A DNA stretch of 64,000 nt. It comes from Cinclus cinclus (taxonomy: Eukaryota > Chordata > Aves > Passeriformes > Cinclidae). Where the stretch lies: assembly GCF_963662255.1 (NCBI RefSeq), contig NC_085051.1:57936101-58000100 (forward strand). Direction: 5' to 3'. The translations under genes were made by a program, and so were the position numbers. This document shows positions 1 through 13,338 of the stretch, piece after piece; position 1 is the first letter of the stretch; every line of letters begins with the position of its first letter. Below the pieces are notes generated by a model. That model saw only the letters and a program-made list of their open reading frames with translations, made no database searches and was not told the origin of the DNA.

Positions 1-927
1 TTTCACTAAATTACTGCATCCTTTAAAAACAGAAATCTTAGCAGACCGCAGTACAATGCCAGACAGACTGTCACTTCCAAATTATGTTTATTTATTCTCC
101 CTCTGCCTCTTGGCTGGCCCCATTACCAGCATATCTCAGTGTCTCTCAGTCATCAGCATATTTGCCTCTCCTCCCTTCCCCCTACCCCGAGGTGCATGTC
201 TCCTCTCAAGTACAAAGTGGACTGACACGGCAAGTTTCTGAGCCTATTTAACACTGCCTTTACCTGAGGAGAACTAGATTCAGTGACAGAGCTTCAGAAT
301 TAATTACATGAAGGTGAATTCCTGTCACAGAGCCTGGCACGGTGTCACCGCAAACATTTTAACAGCCAGTCCCTGGCCCTCAACTGCCTTTGTGCAGTGT
401 AAAGCAATTATTTGTACCTGCTTGGTGAAATGTGTCAGCCCCTTCAGAGGTGCTGTGACACAGCAAACACGTTCCAACCCTTGTTATTCACAAGGAAAAG
501 GGTGTGTGGTGGATCTTGGCTGTGCACAAAGTCACTGGTGCTGTTCTGCTCAAGCTCTTCAGGGATCTGAATGCTGTTTGTGTATAATCTACACAGAGAA
601 TACCTTGCAGATGAGATGCAGACAGGACCAGTGATTTGGCCAAAAGTATAAATGGGACTCGAGGTAAAGGAAACAAAGTGTAAATCTCAAACAAGCATGT
701 CCTTGCTGAGCCCCACCAGCAGGGAGGAATGGAAGACTGGACCCCCTCTTTCATCTCCCGTTTGTCAAGTATTTTTAGTCTTTTTCTCTCCCTTTCACCT
801 CCTGTACCCCAAGGGTACCACTGGTGGAAACTCTTTTCAACTCTCACCCCAGGTCCAACTGCTTCCCCTTTCTGTGCTGCAGCTGTTACAGCTGACACAT
901 TCCTACCACATTTCTTCTTTATTCTCA

Positions 928-950
928 CCCCCCCCACCCCCCCCAAAAAA
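928..950. repeat. C8-A-C8-A6 homopolymer run
   Basis: Eight C, one A, eight C and then six A run without other interruption. On the minus strand this is G8-T-G8, which satisfies the usual four-run rule for a G-quadruplex by splitting the long runs. It may be length-variable, and the exact count could be affected by sequencing error. Confidence 0.85.
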
Positions 951-3838
951 GTGTTCTGGAGTTTTCTTTACATACCCGCATTACAAATTTGCACAGAGCT
1001 GAGCTGACTCTGGGGTTAACCTGTAAAGTTTGTTAGAGGTGATCCTAGGAGACCACAAAGGGAAAATAAGGAAAGTTGCATTACAGACTGGAGCAAGGAA
1101 GGGAAAGTGTGTTTATGGCTTCCACTGAAGCTTGGTCCAGGGAAAGGAAGGAGGGATAAAGTTTGTTACAGTGGAGAGCAAAGGGAATTGACTACATAAA
1201 GGAGAGATTGGGGCACAGGGCAGAAACAAGCATTGGAGGGAACATCTCTGACTTTCCTGGAGGAAAGGACCTGTCTGCACATCCCAAATTCTCTCTCCAT
1301 TGGGACTAGCAGGGACTGTGAGACTCTTTTAAGATGAGAAGCAGATCAGATTTACCCAGGGCCTTTGGGGTTTAGTCAGATTTCCTGGACCTCCCCAAAC
1401 TGAAGATCATCTGTGGAGCACCTTGAGGGCAGAAGTTCTGAAGATCACATTGCTCCTGGGCAGAAGGTTCCACTGGGGGGTATGTGGTGGCCTCCCCATG
1501 CAGAGGGGGACAGGACGAGCCATCAGCGCAGCCCCAAGAGGGGAAGTTTTGCAGCTGATGGGCAGGAAAATGGGGCTATTCTCAGTGAGCTCAGAAACAG
1601 AGTCCTTTCTCATTAGGGAGGAATTCAATGGGCCTCTCTGGGAATCAGTGCTGCAAAAGGTCAGGTCTCCTTCTGGAAGCCTTTTCTCCTTCGGCCAGCA
1701 GGAAAAATATTTTAAAATATCCCCTAAAGAGCCCTGTTCCCCCGTACTCCCTTCCAAATACAAAAAAGAGGAAATGGCCTCAATGTGGGGAGCGGTGCTG
1801 TGGTGGGGATGGCAAATCTCCCTGTCCAGCCCATGGGACCCACGTTCCCTTTGCACCTGACAGCTTTGTTATTAAAAGACCATGGCTAATTAAGAAGAGA
1901 AGGAACAATGGGAACATCCTATTCCTTTCACAGGGCACGGTGCAGAGATTGCCACATCTGTGGAGACCCTGCCAGCATCAGCTGCCACAGTGTGGCTGTT
2001 GGATGGGAGACTTTTTAGGGGTAATTCAGCCTGTTTGGTTGTCCCAATCTGTTTGTACTGTCATTGGCCTGGGTCTGCCTGCCCAAGTCAGTGTAAGGTC
2101 TCCCAGTGCTGCAATAACCTATAGAAATGTGCTTTCCTGTCTTATCTTGGGGTGAGGACACATGGAGTCCTCTCTGGCAATCAGAGCCATGTCAACACAA
2201 AGGTTTCTCACCTTCTTGACCAGCTACCACCACTCATTTCTGCTTTTGTAGCCTCTGAAGAATCAGATTCCTCAAGACCCATGGAAGTCCACTGTCATGT
2301 CCCATAGCCCAGCACATCCAACCTTTGCTGAAATAATTTTGAATCCATGTTACATGGGAAAACTGAAAATTATCTGTTGTCTATTGTCATCTTTCTGTGC
2401 CAGTCCCCTTTGATTCTCAAATTGTTTGTGAATGTGAAATTCCACTTCTGTGATCTAGGCAAATTATTTGCTCAAGATAATTTACAGTTAGTCTAAACTC
2501 AGCATGTTGACTAGGTAGTTTTATGGATTTTCAAATGGACTTGTAGAGACCTTTAATCACACATTGTCCAAACCCCAGGATCTGAACTGAAGGAGTTTTG
2601 TTTCAGCTCCCATCAGCTACAGAGGTCACAGTTAAGTAAAATCGGCTTAAGCTGGGATTGGAAAGCAGTGTCTGCTACATTAGCAGAGAGATCAGATGAC
2701 AGATTTGGTCTGGCCTCATTATCTAGCCATAAAAATGTAAGGGCCTGAAGTATTTAGGGAATAGGAATGCAGAGAGCAGGAGGGATTTCTGGAGGATCTC
2801 TATGCAGTATTTGCTGTCTGGGAAAATGAGACCAAAGGACCCCCCCACCCAAGCTGTCTGATGTGAGCTCTTATCTCCAACAACAAACTGAAAGCAGGAG
2901 AATCAGTCTCTTCCTCTTGCAAACAGTTCAGGGTACAGGGGCTCCTGTATGTCTACAACATCTTGCATTTATTTTTAGCTTCATCTGTTTGGTTAGTGAG
3001 GTCACTGGAGCCCAGGCTTAAACATGTTCCCCTGACCTGCCAAAGCTCTGGCTTGCCTGTAGCTATGCAGACCCCAAAGAAACAGAGCTAATGTGGAAGA
3101 CAATTATATATCAGTACTTCATGCTAGACCTCAAATCACTCATTTATTGCAACATTCTTCTTTGGGTATGAAAAATTCCAAAATACATTTTGAGCAGTTT
3201 TGATCCAAAAAACATTTGACGGGGCTATTTGCTGGCTGAAGTAACCCCTGTGCCTTTTCCAGTCATTCTGCATTTAGGATTTAATTTACACAGTTCGGAG
3301 ATTAAATCACAATTTCCAGCCTTTGGTATAAGAATAAACAAACAAACAAAAAAAATCCAGCCTTCCTTCCCCCCAGAGTTGGGAAGCATTATCCAAATCA
3401 CTGCTAGGAAATAAATGTCAGGGTACCTGGAGCCAGCACCTTCCATCATTTCCATCCTCATCTAAGCTAGAAAATGACTCTGTGGGGGAAAACTTTCTCA
3501 TGGAGCTGCAGAGGTATTAGCAAATAATGCTTTTTGGAACGATAGCTTGTTCTGCAAATGCAATAAATTCCTAATGGAGTCCCCAAGCCCAGGGCTGGAA
3601 GCATGCCAGGACAGGGGTGCTGGAGAGGAGGCAAAATTCATCACTGCTCCACCAGTCGGGAGAAGCTGAGGAGCCTGCAGGAAGCTCAGCAGGTGAGAGG
3701 GGAGGTAGCACAGCCCTGGGTCTTACAGGGTGAACTCTTGTCCTGACAGGCTTTTTGAGTGCTCTGCTGGGAACCACGAACACACTGGCTTAAATCTGGC
3801 CTCCACAGCTCCTGCTCAGAGAAAAGATGTACCCCAAG

Positions 3839-3873
3839 GAAAAAAAAAAACAAACAAAAAAAAACAAAAAAAA
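3839..3873. repeat. A-rich tract (A-runs broken by single C)
   Basis: A-runs of 12, 3, 9 and 8 are separated by single C residues. No retrocopy body with a recognisable product lies upstream of it on the plus strand, so it is treated as simple repeat rather than as a poly(A) tail. Confidence 0.8.
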
Positions 3874-4610
3874 CCACCTCCAGAAGTGTGCATCTGTCCT
3901 TATTTTCACTCCTTGAGTAATTCTGGTAAAAGCCCTTTTCTAAATGCTGACATAACCCTCTCTTTCCCTAGGGAAATACTCATATAGCTGCAGGTGACTG
4001 AATTAGGGAAGCTCAGAAAAAGTTCCTGTCAACAAAGTAAGCCACAGGGACTACCCCTGTGCAGATTTTAGAGCTTCTGCAAATGCAAAACAAAATGTCC
4101 CTGCAGGGTGGGTGACTGGAGCTAATGTTCTTTTCTTTACATTTGCCTTTGGCTCAGGGTCACACAGAGGCTTCTTGTTGGGGCAAAAGTGATAAAGACT
4201 TAAGCTCCTATTACTCAACTGCTTGGAAGTACTTGCTATATCTCTGGTGGAAAAAATTGTTGAAGAAAAAGCACACCTCTTCCTCATATGGAACCAGAAA
4301 CTGTTAAAGATTTGATTCAGCTCTCCTCTCTGCTCAGTGTCTCAAGTTCACACACCAAGAAGAAAATTCCACGTTTCTATTAGCAGAATAACAAATATTT
4401 CTGCAAGCAATGCTATTCATCCAGAGAAGGCATGGTCACTGCCATAGCAGATTATATTAATCAAGGTACTTAACTTAGAAAAAAGACAATTTGTTGACTT
4501 TCATTAAGACTTTCTGAGTGTTTTTTTTCATTATTTCTGTCTCCTATCCTAAATTGTTGAGAAATATCACCTCTTTCCCAGAATGCCAAGATAATGATTT
4601 ATCATGGAGC

Positions 4611-4757
4611 CATAGAATCATTGAATGGTTTGGGTTTGAAGGGACCTGGAAGATCTTCTCATTCCAAGCCCCTGCCATGGCCAGGGACACCTTCCACTAG
4701 TTCAGGGTGCTTAGAGCCCCATCCAAGCTGGCTTTGAGCATTTCCAGGGATGAAGCC
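4611..4757 (-). mobile_element. CR1 LINE, 3' end fragment
   Basis: The left edge starts with CATAGAATCATTGAATGG, the reverse complement of the CR1 terminal tail, and continues through the conserved 3' UTR (AAGGGACCTGG, CCTGCCATGGCCAGGGACACC, CCCATCCAAGC). Only about 147 bp of the 3' end remain, the usual outcome of 5'-truncated CR1 insertion. It carries no coding part of ORF2. The right border is where resemblance fades and may be off by tens of bases. Confidence 0.9.
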
Positions 4758-6068
4758 TTATTAGGGGTGCAGATATGGATATCCCCATGGATCTGCTACC
4801 TATTTGCTATTCACTGGTCAGAACTGCAGAAAATCCGTGATTTAGTTAATTCTTGAAAAGATTTGATAATCAGATTAGCCAGTGGGTGACAGCATAAATG
4901 GCACATACATGATGGACAGTTGTTCAGGAAAACTCACAGTAAGCTGCTTGGAGACCTGTGCTGTGGAAAAGAAGACATTTAAGATTTCCAGCCACACAGA
5001 CCTAAGTATCCAGGCTCATTCTGAGTTGTTTGAGAACGGGCAGGAAAAAATAGAAGAAAATCCTCTGATAATTCATCTGTGGAGGGTAATTTACTGGGTC
5101 TAATCAGAGCAAACATCTCTATGGCTGGAATGCTGAAATAAATTAAATATAAAGCCTTCAAGGTCATAGCTTCCCAAGCTAATAATGCAGCACTGCTGCG
5201 CTCAGGTGGAGACACTCTGCTCTCCACAGTGAAAAATCTCCATCAGCTGGATGGAATGGGAATATTTCAAGCAGTTATCAGGCCTGCCTGAAATAAAATG
5301 GAGTGAATAGAAGATACAAAGGATTTAATCTTCAGACTTTAGCAGCCCAATAAATGAAGTTTAGACACTTAGATTGGAAATAAAATGCATTAAAAAAATA
5401 CATTTATGTTTGGGGTGGGGGAGAGGTAGTGAGGAGAGTTTGTAGAATGTTGCTAACAAGTGTAAGATGTAAGATGCAAATCTTGCTGTTCTGCTTCTAA
5501 ATGCTGATGCAGAAGCAATAGGATATTTCAGGAGTGGCCACATGACACATCCCAGCTCCTGCAGGGACCATCCCCCTGGATCAGAGGTTTATAACCCTCA
5601 GGCAGCCCCAGCTGCCCCATCCAGCTGATCAGAGCTTACCAACCCACCAGATGTGCAGCACAGCCATTTCTCTGCCTTTCCAATCCCAGCCCTCAAGAAA
5701 TGAGGCTGCAGGAACCACAAATATCACCTTAACATGGAGCAGGGCTCGGCTAAAGGCAGCCAGAGGAGATGGATCAGGCAGGGGCAGATGAGGCAGGAAG
5801 CAGTGGACACCACAGGCACACAGCAGTGCAGGAGGGTCTCCTGGCCCAGACAGGTGGGTGGGCACCCTGGAAGGACCCTGGTTTCTGGTGAAGTCCTGAG
5901 CCTTTGAGGTCACCTTGGTTATTGCCACCCTGAAATTCCTCTGAGTCTGCCCTGTGCCAAAATGAGATGCCCTGAGATTTCTTTGCTACCACAGGTTATT
6001 TTTTTACTGTTCTGTAAATTTTGATGTCAGCAGATGATCATTCCGTAGCAGGATTGGAAATGTCTCTG

Positions 6069-6125
6069 GTTTTGTTTTATTTTATTATTCTATTTCCATT
6101 TTTTATTTTGTTTTATTTTATTTTG
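6069..6125. repeat. Degenerate TTTTA/TTTTG repeat
   Basis: A T-rich stretch is built mainly from TTTTA and TTTTG units with a few substitutions. It lies about 110 bp before the AC microsatellite. Confidence 0.75.
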
Positions 6126-6236
6126 ATAAATATGCATTTCACAGCCACCCTCAGCTTCACATACTCATGCCTGTGAATCTCACCATTCAAAATGACTGCT
6201 TCACCCTAGCTGTTGATTTAAAATTAAATCCTGTGC

Positions 6237-6238
<2 letters not shown>

Positions 6239-6276
<38 letters not shown>
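6239..6276. repeat. (AC)19 microsatellite
   Basis: Nineteen uninterrupted AC units (38 bp) are followed by a G and then TGTGTGT. This is long and pure enough to be polymorphic in a population. The open frames that read through it as alternating His-Thr residues are artefacts of the repeat. Confidence 0.95.
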
Positions 6277-6279
<3 letters not shown>

Positions 6280-9200
6280 GTGTGTGTTTAGTCTACTTTG
6301 GTTTAGTCTCCTCTGCATACATTATAGCACAGTCTTGAAAGATGTGACCACAGACCTATTTGTCTGCCCTCCATCAGACCCTGCTTTGCTCCATCCATAA
6401 TGATCCAGATCCTCACACAGGGTGGTCGCAGGGTATTTCTCTCCCTGTTCATCACTCAGCCTCACATTCTCATTCCCTTTGCACACCTTTCTAACCCTGG
6501 GCTCACCATTCCTATGAAGTGCTCTCTCTTTGAGACTGAAAACCTCACCAGCACTAATGGGTGTATCTTCAGCAGAGCCCTGTGCCACAAAACAATACCA
6601 TTATCCTCATTTTTGGAGAGGAGGGGCAGAGTTGCAGAGATAGGAAGGTCAACAGCATTAAAAGCATCTGCTAATTTGAGAAAGCACAAGGCTGGATATT
6701 TCAGAGTGCTTTTTTCCACAGCACTTTTCTTGGTCAGAGTACAGGTGGCCTTTGACTGCCTCTGCAATTGTGAGAGCTTCACCCTGGTGTCTGGCAGAAG
6801 GGGGTCACAAGCTGGGGACCAAAGCCACCAGCAGCATGTAATTAGTGCCATCTCTGAGGGGTCTGACCTGACCAGAGACTCACAGCAAAATCCCCATCTG
6901 AAGCAGGCTGGGCTGGCATAGCTCTTAAAAAAACAAACACTGCATCTTCTGATGGAAAATATCACATCTCTCAGCTGTGCTGAATAGTTTCTAACTTGTG
7001 GCTTGTTTCTCTGGGAATTCAAGCCTACCAGGAAGCTGCTTAGATAGCTGTAAACCATTCATGCCTCCACCATTAAAACCTGGGTGTGAATATCAAAGCT
7101 GTGAAAACCACCAAATTTTGCACAGATGCCATGATAATAAGAAATAAAGAGCAGGCAAAAGGCTTTTCAATGAGCTGGTAGACTCATCAGCTGAGTTGTC
7201 AGCTGGAAAACAGGCATTCCCTTTTTTCCAAAGCAGGAGGTTCTTTTTGCCAAAACCCATCTGGGTTGAAGTCTATCATGTTGGGGATGCTGCTTCTTCC
7301 TCTTCTCCGCTCTTTTTCCCAGCACAGCCATAAAATCTGATAGTTTAAGCTCTGTTGTGGTTGTCTTCAATATCTAGACACCCTGGCAGAAAAAAGTTGT
7401 CCTACATGTTCAGAGAAAAAGTTAAGAACAAATGGACTGAAAATCCAAGGGGTTGGGAGGAGGACCTTATCCCTCTGCTTCCTGTGGTTACACAAATTCA
7501 AGTATTTTAATAAAAGTATGTAATTCCCCATTTTCTGCCAAACTTCCCATTGTTTCTTTAACCCGAGGTAAGACTACATGGCTTTTTTGTGTGCTTTCCT
7601 TTTTTGCTTATGCACAGCAATAACTGTACCAGTGCAGGTTTCAGCTGGTGCTTACATAAAATTCCACCTGTTCACGTTTATGATCCAGGTTTGTTAAAAT
7701 AAAACTAGTTTCATCAGGCTCAGTACTAGATAAGGGCATGTGCTGGCCAAAAACTGAAATGCTATTGAAGAATTTGGTTTTCATGCTTTCCAACCTATTT
7801 CTGAATTTGCCAGGGAAGGAATAAAATCGATAGAAAGCAAATTGGTTTTGATATTCCCTAAGATTAACTGTTTTCATTTAGAAAATGGTGGGAGTTTCCC
7901 CACAATGTTCAAAACAAAAAGAGTAAATTGCAATGGAAAATTCATGCAATTTCTGTTTCTGGACCTTATGTAGAGGTTCCTCTTTTTTGCCTTGTCCGAT
8001 GCTGAGACTTCAGGGACGTGTCCTGATTTCAAGCAGGTTGCCAGCCTTGTTTCTCACCTTTATTTGGCTGCGTGTCCATTGACTTTGAGCCCTTACAGCC
8101 TTTTTCAAAGCCCAGAAGCACCATCAGAGGGATTTCTCAATAATCCAAGGAGCCTTAGGTGTGGATGCCAGTTTATAAAGCTGTGGTGGAGAAGAAAGGC
8201 ACTGAGGGAGGTGGGGATCTGCTCTGGCACTCCAGGGTTAAGTTTAGGTAAATTGTGCTCACAAAGTAAAGTGTAGGAAATTAGGACAAATGACAGTTTG
8301 GCTCCAAAAGGACCCATTTGGGTTAAAGCAGACTGTTGATGCAGCTGCACCCATTAGGAGCCACCTCGCCTTGGAAATGCAGCTCTGAGAGCCCCCCTTG
8401 GCAGAAAATCAAGTGGTTTCAAGGAGAAAACTCTCCTTCAGGGAGATGTGGTCCCCACCTGTGTTTCATCAATCCCCTCAGCAAAATCTAGCAAAAGCAG
8501 CAGAATGACCAGTTTTTTGCCTCATCTGCTCATTCCAGCACCAGCCTGATCCCAGAAATGGGGATCTGGTGAGGCAGGACCGGGAAGGAAAAACCTGTTT
8601 TTAAGGAGCTAATGAGAAAACCACCTTACTGATTTTGGCACATGTATTACTCAAACCACAAGAAGAGTAAAGTCTTTGTTCCACCCTCATCGTCATTCAT
8701 ATCTAGTGAATTGGCACAGATTTAGGACATTGCCAGTATTTCCACATATGCAAAAAAACCCCCACTACCCCCTCCAAGAAAACTCTGTAGGTCATTACTC
8801 ACATCCCCAGAGAAATCATAATAAGAGACACAGAGTTTACCACCTTCAAGCAGGAAATAGCTGCCTTTCTAATGCTTGCTAATTGCTTCACTTAAAACTA
8901 GTTTGATTACTTGGCACTGAGACAGTATTTTAAACCTGAATTATTGCTTGGAACTTTCCTTTCACCTACCAAGAGCCCAGGCCATTAAAAATGTGTAGCA
9001 AAGGTCTCCCTGCGAGGTGCAGGATTGCCTGTTAACTCTTTCATTAATTATAAGAGATGTCTGGCATCTGGGATGTTTTTTTCTCTTGTTATATTTTATT
9101 AAGAGGTGCTATTTCTTAATACTGGCTGCTGAAGGAAGTCGTACTATGGAGTCATATTTGGAATATTCCAAAAAGCTTTTACCTGGGGTAGGATCATATT

Positions 9201-9918
9201 TTCATGTTCTGAAACCCGTAGGATAAATTAATCACTCTAAGATTCATGTGAAAACAAATGATTTTTTAAATTTGGCTTGACTTTTCCCAGTCAAGCTGTG
9301 CTATTTTAGGGGGTGAAGGACATCAGGGCAGGAGTCACAGGAGGATGAGCTGCACATACTGACCCGGAGAAGCAGAGTGGCTCGGTTGTGCCAAACACTG
9401 TCATTAAAAATGTCTTTGTCACAGCACTTCTTTAGGATCAGAAATTAGCTTGCATTTTGTATTTGACAGGAAGTCATTAAGAAATCTCCGCTGCTACAAT
9501 AACGCTGATGCTTAAATTGCAATCTTTCAAAAAGGAATTTGAATCTCAATACCAAGCATCAATAAGGTAAGCAGCAGCTATGGAGTTGGCACATCCCTGA
9601 AGTGTGTGTTCCTGGAAGTCTCCCTTTAGGTGAGACTCAGGTCTGAAGCAAAACCAGGCTCCACAGCCAGGGAGGAGCCAACAATGATCCACCTCCTCAA
9701 ACCCAAACCCATCAATTATATTTCCCATCAAATTCACTGTGAAGTTCCTTTATTCTCTTGGCAAATGAAGATTTTTCACAGCTACACAGGAGCTGCCCCG
9801 TAGAACAGGGAACAGCTGTGGCTTTCTCCTCACCCACTCCACTCAGGAGCAGCCAACTGTGACCTCCACTTTATCTCCGAGGATTTGGGCAGCCTTGCTT
9901 CAGAAAGCCAGTGGGGGG

Positions 9919-9934
9919 AAAAAAAAAAAAAAAA
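9919..9934. repeat. A16 homopolymer
   Basis: Sixteen A residues follow a G6 run. No processed gene copy is recognisable next to it. Confidence 0.85.
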
Positions 9935-10213
9935 GTATGGAAAAAATGGTGGTGACGTGGATGTAGAACACAGCCTGGATCTAACACAGGATGTTTTGAG
10001 GCAATTAGTCAAAATATGTGGAAGAGGGTGGGCTTTGCTATCATGCCATCACTTTTTTTAGGCAGGAGGCATCCAGAATAAAATTGACACCGGAAAAAGC
10101 GTATCTTAAAAATGCACATCAGAAATATTCATCCTAAGTGCTACTCAGCTACAGAGAAAAGGCTTCCAATGAGGGCCTGCACGTAGGTCTATACCCAGAA
10201 AAAGCAGGGAATT

Positions 10214-10228
10214 ATATATATATATATA
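10214..10228. repeat. Short (AT)n run
   Basis: A perfect alternating AT stretch of about 15 bp. It is short, and is noted as simple sequence only. Confidence 0.8.
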
Positions 10229-11421
10229 GCCCATGCTTATGCACTGCACTGGCTGGGGCCATGCTGCCTATTTCTGCTCTCACCACGGTAATTTTTGAGT
10301 AAATTAGAGAATCTCTAGTGGCCAGGAGAACGTTCTGAATAGGGTCACTAGCTAAAATTGGCCTATTGATCAGGAAGCAATCAAAAGGAACAAAAATATC
10401 TGGGCTTACGTGAAGTGCAAGGAAAATAACACATTTTCTTTTCATCTTAGCAAGCCACTTGCAAAGCTTTCCATGGGAAGCAGGCAGATAAAATAGGCAG
10501 ATCTAAGTGAAGAAGTGCTTAGTGCACCAGCCATGTCCCTGACTGGGAGATGTCTCATCTAATCTCTAGAGTCAGCAATGAGTTTTAGTGAGAAAAGGCA
10601 CTGGAAGGACTGAAGAGGACTCGAGTCTGCATGGAAAACACCAGTTTCAGCTTCTTCAACACCAGCTTTGGCACCCAGCATGACAGTAATGGGTGCAGGA
10701 TTGATTGAGAACACCATGTTTTTAGAAGAGCCCCTTCACTTGCTGTGTAGAAAAGGCCACTCCATACCTCCAGGATAAATATTTGTGTTCCTATGATCTT
10801 TCCTCCTCCTCAGCCCACTTCCTGCATCCTTTGCCATCTCCTCATACACTTGATGAAAGACTTACCAAGCTCGTGGCAGGAACTGAAACTTAACATTTTT
10901 GTTTTCAAGCTTCAAAAATATTTCCCGAACATCTCTTATTTCTCTACAGGAAATCCCTTTAAAAACATTCTCCAGCGAGCAGTTACGAAGTTGAACCAAC
11001 ACACATCTCATCTCAGGTTTCTGCTGGTAATTAATAAACCAACTGAATATCTGGCAGGATGGCAACTTTTATCATTCCTAGATAAATGTCAATGCATCTG
11101 GTTATTTACAGACCTTTGCTGATATGATCAGAAAAGCAAATCAGATGGTGTTGTAGCAGTCTGCCTGACATTTCTTCTTTTGTGCTATTACTGTTAATTT
11201 ATTCCTTTAAGCCAATTTTTGCTCTGTCACTACTGTGAAGGTTTTCTCAGAAATTTAATTACAAATAAGAACCCTCCAATATGAAACTGCTACAGGATAA
11301 AAATCCATATTTAAGGTGTCATCTTAGAAACAGCTCATACCTTCTCTGTGTATGAGAGAGAGGGAACATGTGCACACACCCATCAAGCTTATTTGAATGT
11401 GCAAATTTATAAACTCTCCTC

Positions 11422-11437
11422 TTTTTTTTTTTTTTTT
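11422..11437. repeat. T16 homopolymer
   Basis: Sixteen uninterrupted T residues follow CTCCTC. No associated retrocopy was recognised. Confidence 0.85.
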
Positions 11438-13320
11438 GTAAGAAAAACATTTGCCTTGATGTTCTATCATCCTTAGAACTAAATGTTTCTTGGTTGACTT
11501 AAAACACATTTTTGCTCTGCAGAAAATAAAAAGATTTTATTATCCCTTAAAAATCCTGTACATCTGAGGAGGTCCAAGATTTTCTGAGAACCCAACATTT
11601 TCTAAAGATTTTTGAGCGTGCATAATTTTTTTGCCCATAAATGCCACCCACTCAGAAACAAAGGAACCAAAGTAGGCTGTAATTACTTTGCTACACAATG
11701 GATTCCAATTGCTTCTATCAAGAAATTATTACATAATTATTATAACTTAGGGCTGTGATTATATATTTGCTCAAAGAAGAATCACACATAATAGCAAGCA
11801 GCGGGACTTATGGCTCTATGCCTATTGTGTCAACTCATACATTTAAATTATTTGATTAGAAAACTAAATAAAGACCTTGAGTCCTAAACACTTTCTCATC
11901 AGTTGTCAGGATTGAAGGAAGTGATAAGTGATGGGACAGGCATATTTGTGTAGGAAAAGTGGAGAAGTAGGAGAGGAGAAGTTGTGTTTCTACTTCTGTC
12001 CTTACATCCATCCATGTCCATCCCTCCATCCATCAGGGTCTTGGTCATCCTCTTCGTGTACACCTCACAAGGAATTTGCAAGGAGCTGATAAGAAAGATC
12101 ATCTCTCCATATAAGACAGTGACAAAAGTCAGCCCGTGGAAGATGTCAAGAAAAATCAAGCCCTCCTTCTCATTTTCTTCTTCATGTTCTTGCAGCCTCA
12201 CCCTCTCCCCTCCCTCACACCAGCTGGATTCCTGGCTATTTGAACATTTCCCAGTGGAAGCAGGGCCTGCCCGTGCTGGGATGTGGGAGGATGAGGAGGA
12301 GGCAAGGCTTCACAGGGGCTCGTCCTGTTTCTCAACAGTTCTGCATGTGGGATTTAAATGGTTCATTTCTGATGCTCACAACTCACGCCTCAGATAACCC
12401 ACGCATCCTGGATGTCACCAGCACTTCGGATGAGTCCTCCAGCTCTATATCCTTGGATAACCTGAACAAGATAAGAGACAGATGGCCATCAAAACCAGGA
12501 CAAGCTATCAGTTAAAGAGGGCAGACTCTGAGGATCAGATGCTGCTGTAGGAGATGCCTGAAGGTGACTTCCCCTCGCAGTCAATGTTCCCTTGGTGCTG
12601 AAGTGCAGATGTCTCCATGCAGTCACCTGTTGCACTTGAGACAGCAACAGTTTGCGTTTTCTGAAAATCAAGAAACAGAATAATAATTTTTAAAAAATTA
12701 TAGGAGGATCCATTTTGGCCCTGCAAAACTGGGAGGATTCCTTTCCCCCCAAAACAAACCCCAGTCACTGCTGGTCATAGTAGCCTGAGAGAAAGGAGGG
12801 CACTGATTCAAATTTTGGCAGCAAGACCAGTGTCTCTGTTAGCACAAAGGGTCCAGCAAGGCAGCTGTGAATTCTCACTGGCACTGGGCCACAGCAACTT
12901 CAAAGAGAAATGCCATAGGAAGCTGATTTTTCATGTGTGAGTGTGTGTGTTCTTTTATTAGGAATTTTTGTATTTCTGCCTCATAATAGCAGAAGGAATA
13001 TCACGATTTCCCAAGTGTAACAAATTCAATGTGTCATACATGCTGGATGGAAGTAATTTAACATGAGCACTCTTTAATTTCATCGATCTCTGGCAAATGG
13101 GTCCTGGTTAATGATCGGGGGTTTGCTGTTTTTTCCTTTTTAAAGTCAAATCTTTTAAAGTCCAGATGGAGAGGGTTTGCTACAGCTGTGCAAGAACACT
13201 GACACTGATACATGCTGAACTCTGCCGGTGGTATTAAAAATCTGTCATCTGCTTTAAAGGGATTTTTTGAAAGTCATTTTAAAGGGACATCATCAATTTG
13301 AAGATCACTCTGGTTCTCAT

Positions 13321-13338
13321 AATATTACATGTAATATT
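13321..13338. repeat. Perfect 18-bp palindrome
   Basis: AATATTACATGTAATATT reads the same on both strands with no spacer. The flanking bases (T on each side) do not extend the symmetry. A dimeric transcription factor could bind such a site, but no factor can be named from sequence alone and the palindrome may be coincidental. Confidence 0.8.

Larger units (their letters stand above)
1..4610. other. Single-copy non-coding stretch
   Basis: No recognisable gene, transposon body or RNA gene was seen. The stretch holds a C-run with an A-run (928-950), a short CAAA-type run (about 3333-3355) and an A-rich tract (3839-3873). Open frames here reach at most about 175 codons, lack any recognisable domain, and overlap one another on both strands, as expected by chance. 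It could be intergenic or intronic; the sequence alone does not decide. Confidence 0.6.

Noticed and set aside
488..946. 152-codon minus-strand frame
   Set aside because: It overlaps plus-strand frames, includes the translated homopolymer and shows no domain or splice context.
9546..9737. Possible CR1 remnant
   Set aside because: A few words resemble the CR1 3' UTR (CATCCCTGAAGTG, TCAAACCCAAACCCATC), but order and spacing do not fit and no tail is present.
12000..12040. CCAT-rich segment as a second pentanucleotide array
   Set aside because: Only a few irregular CCAT words occur, with no fixed period.
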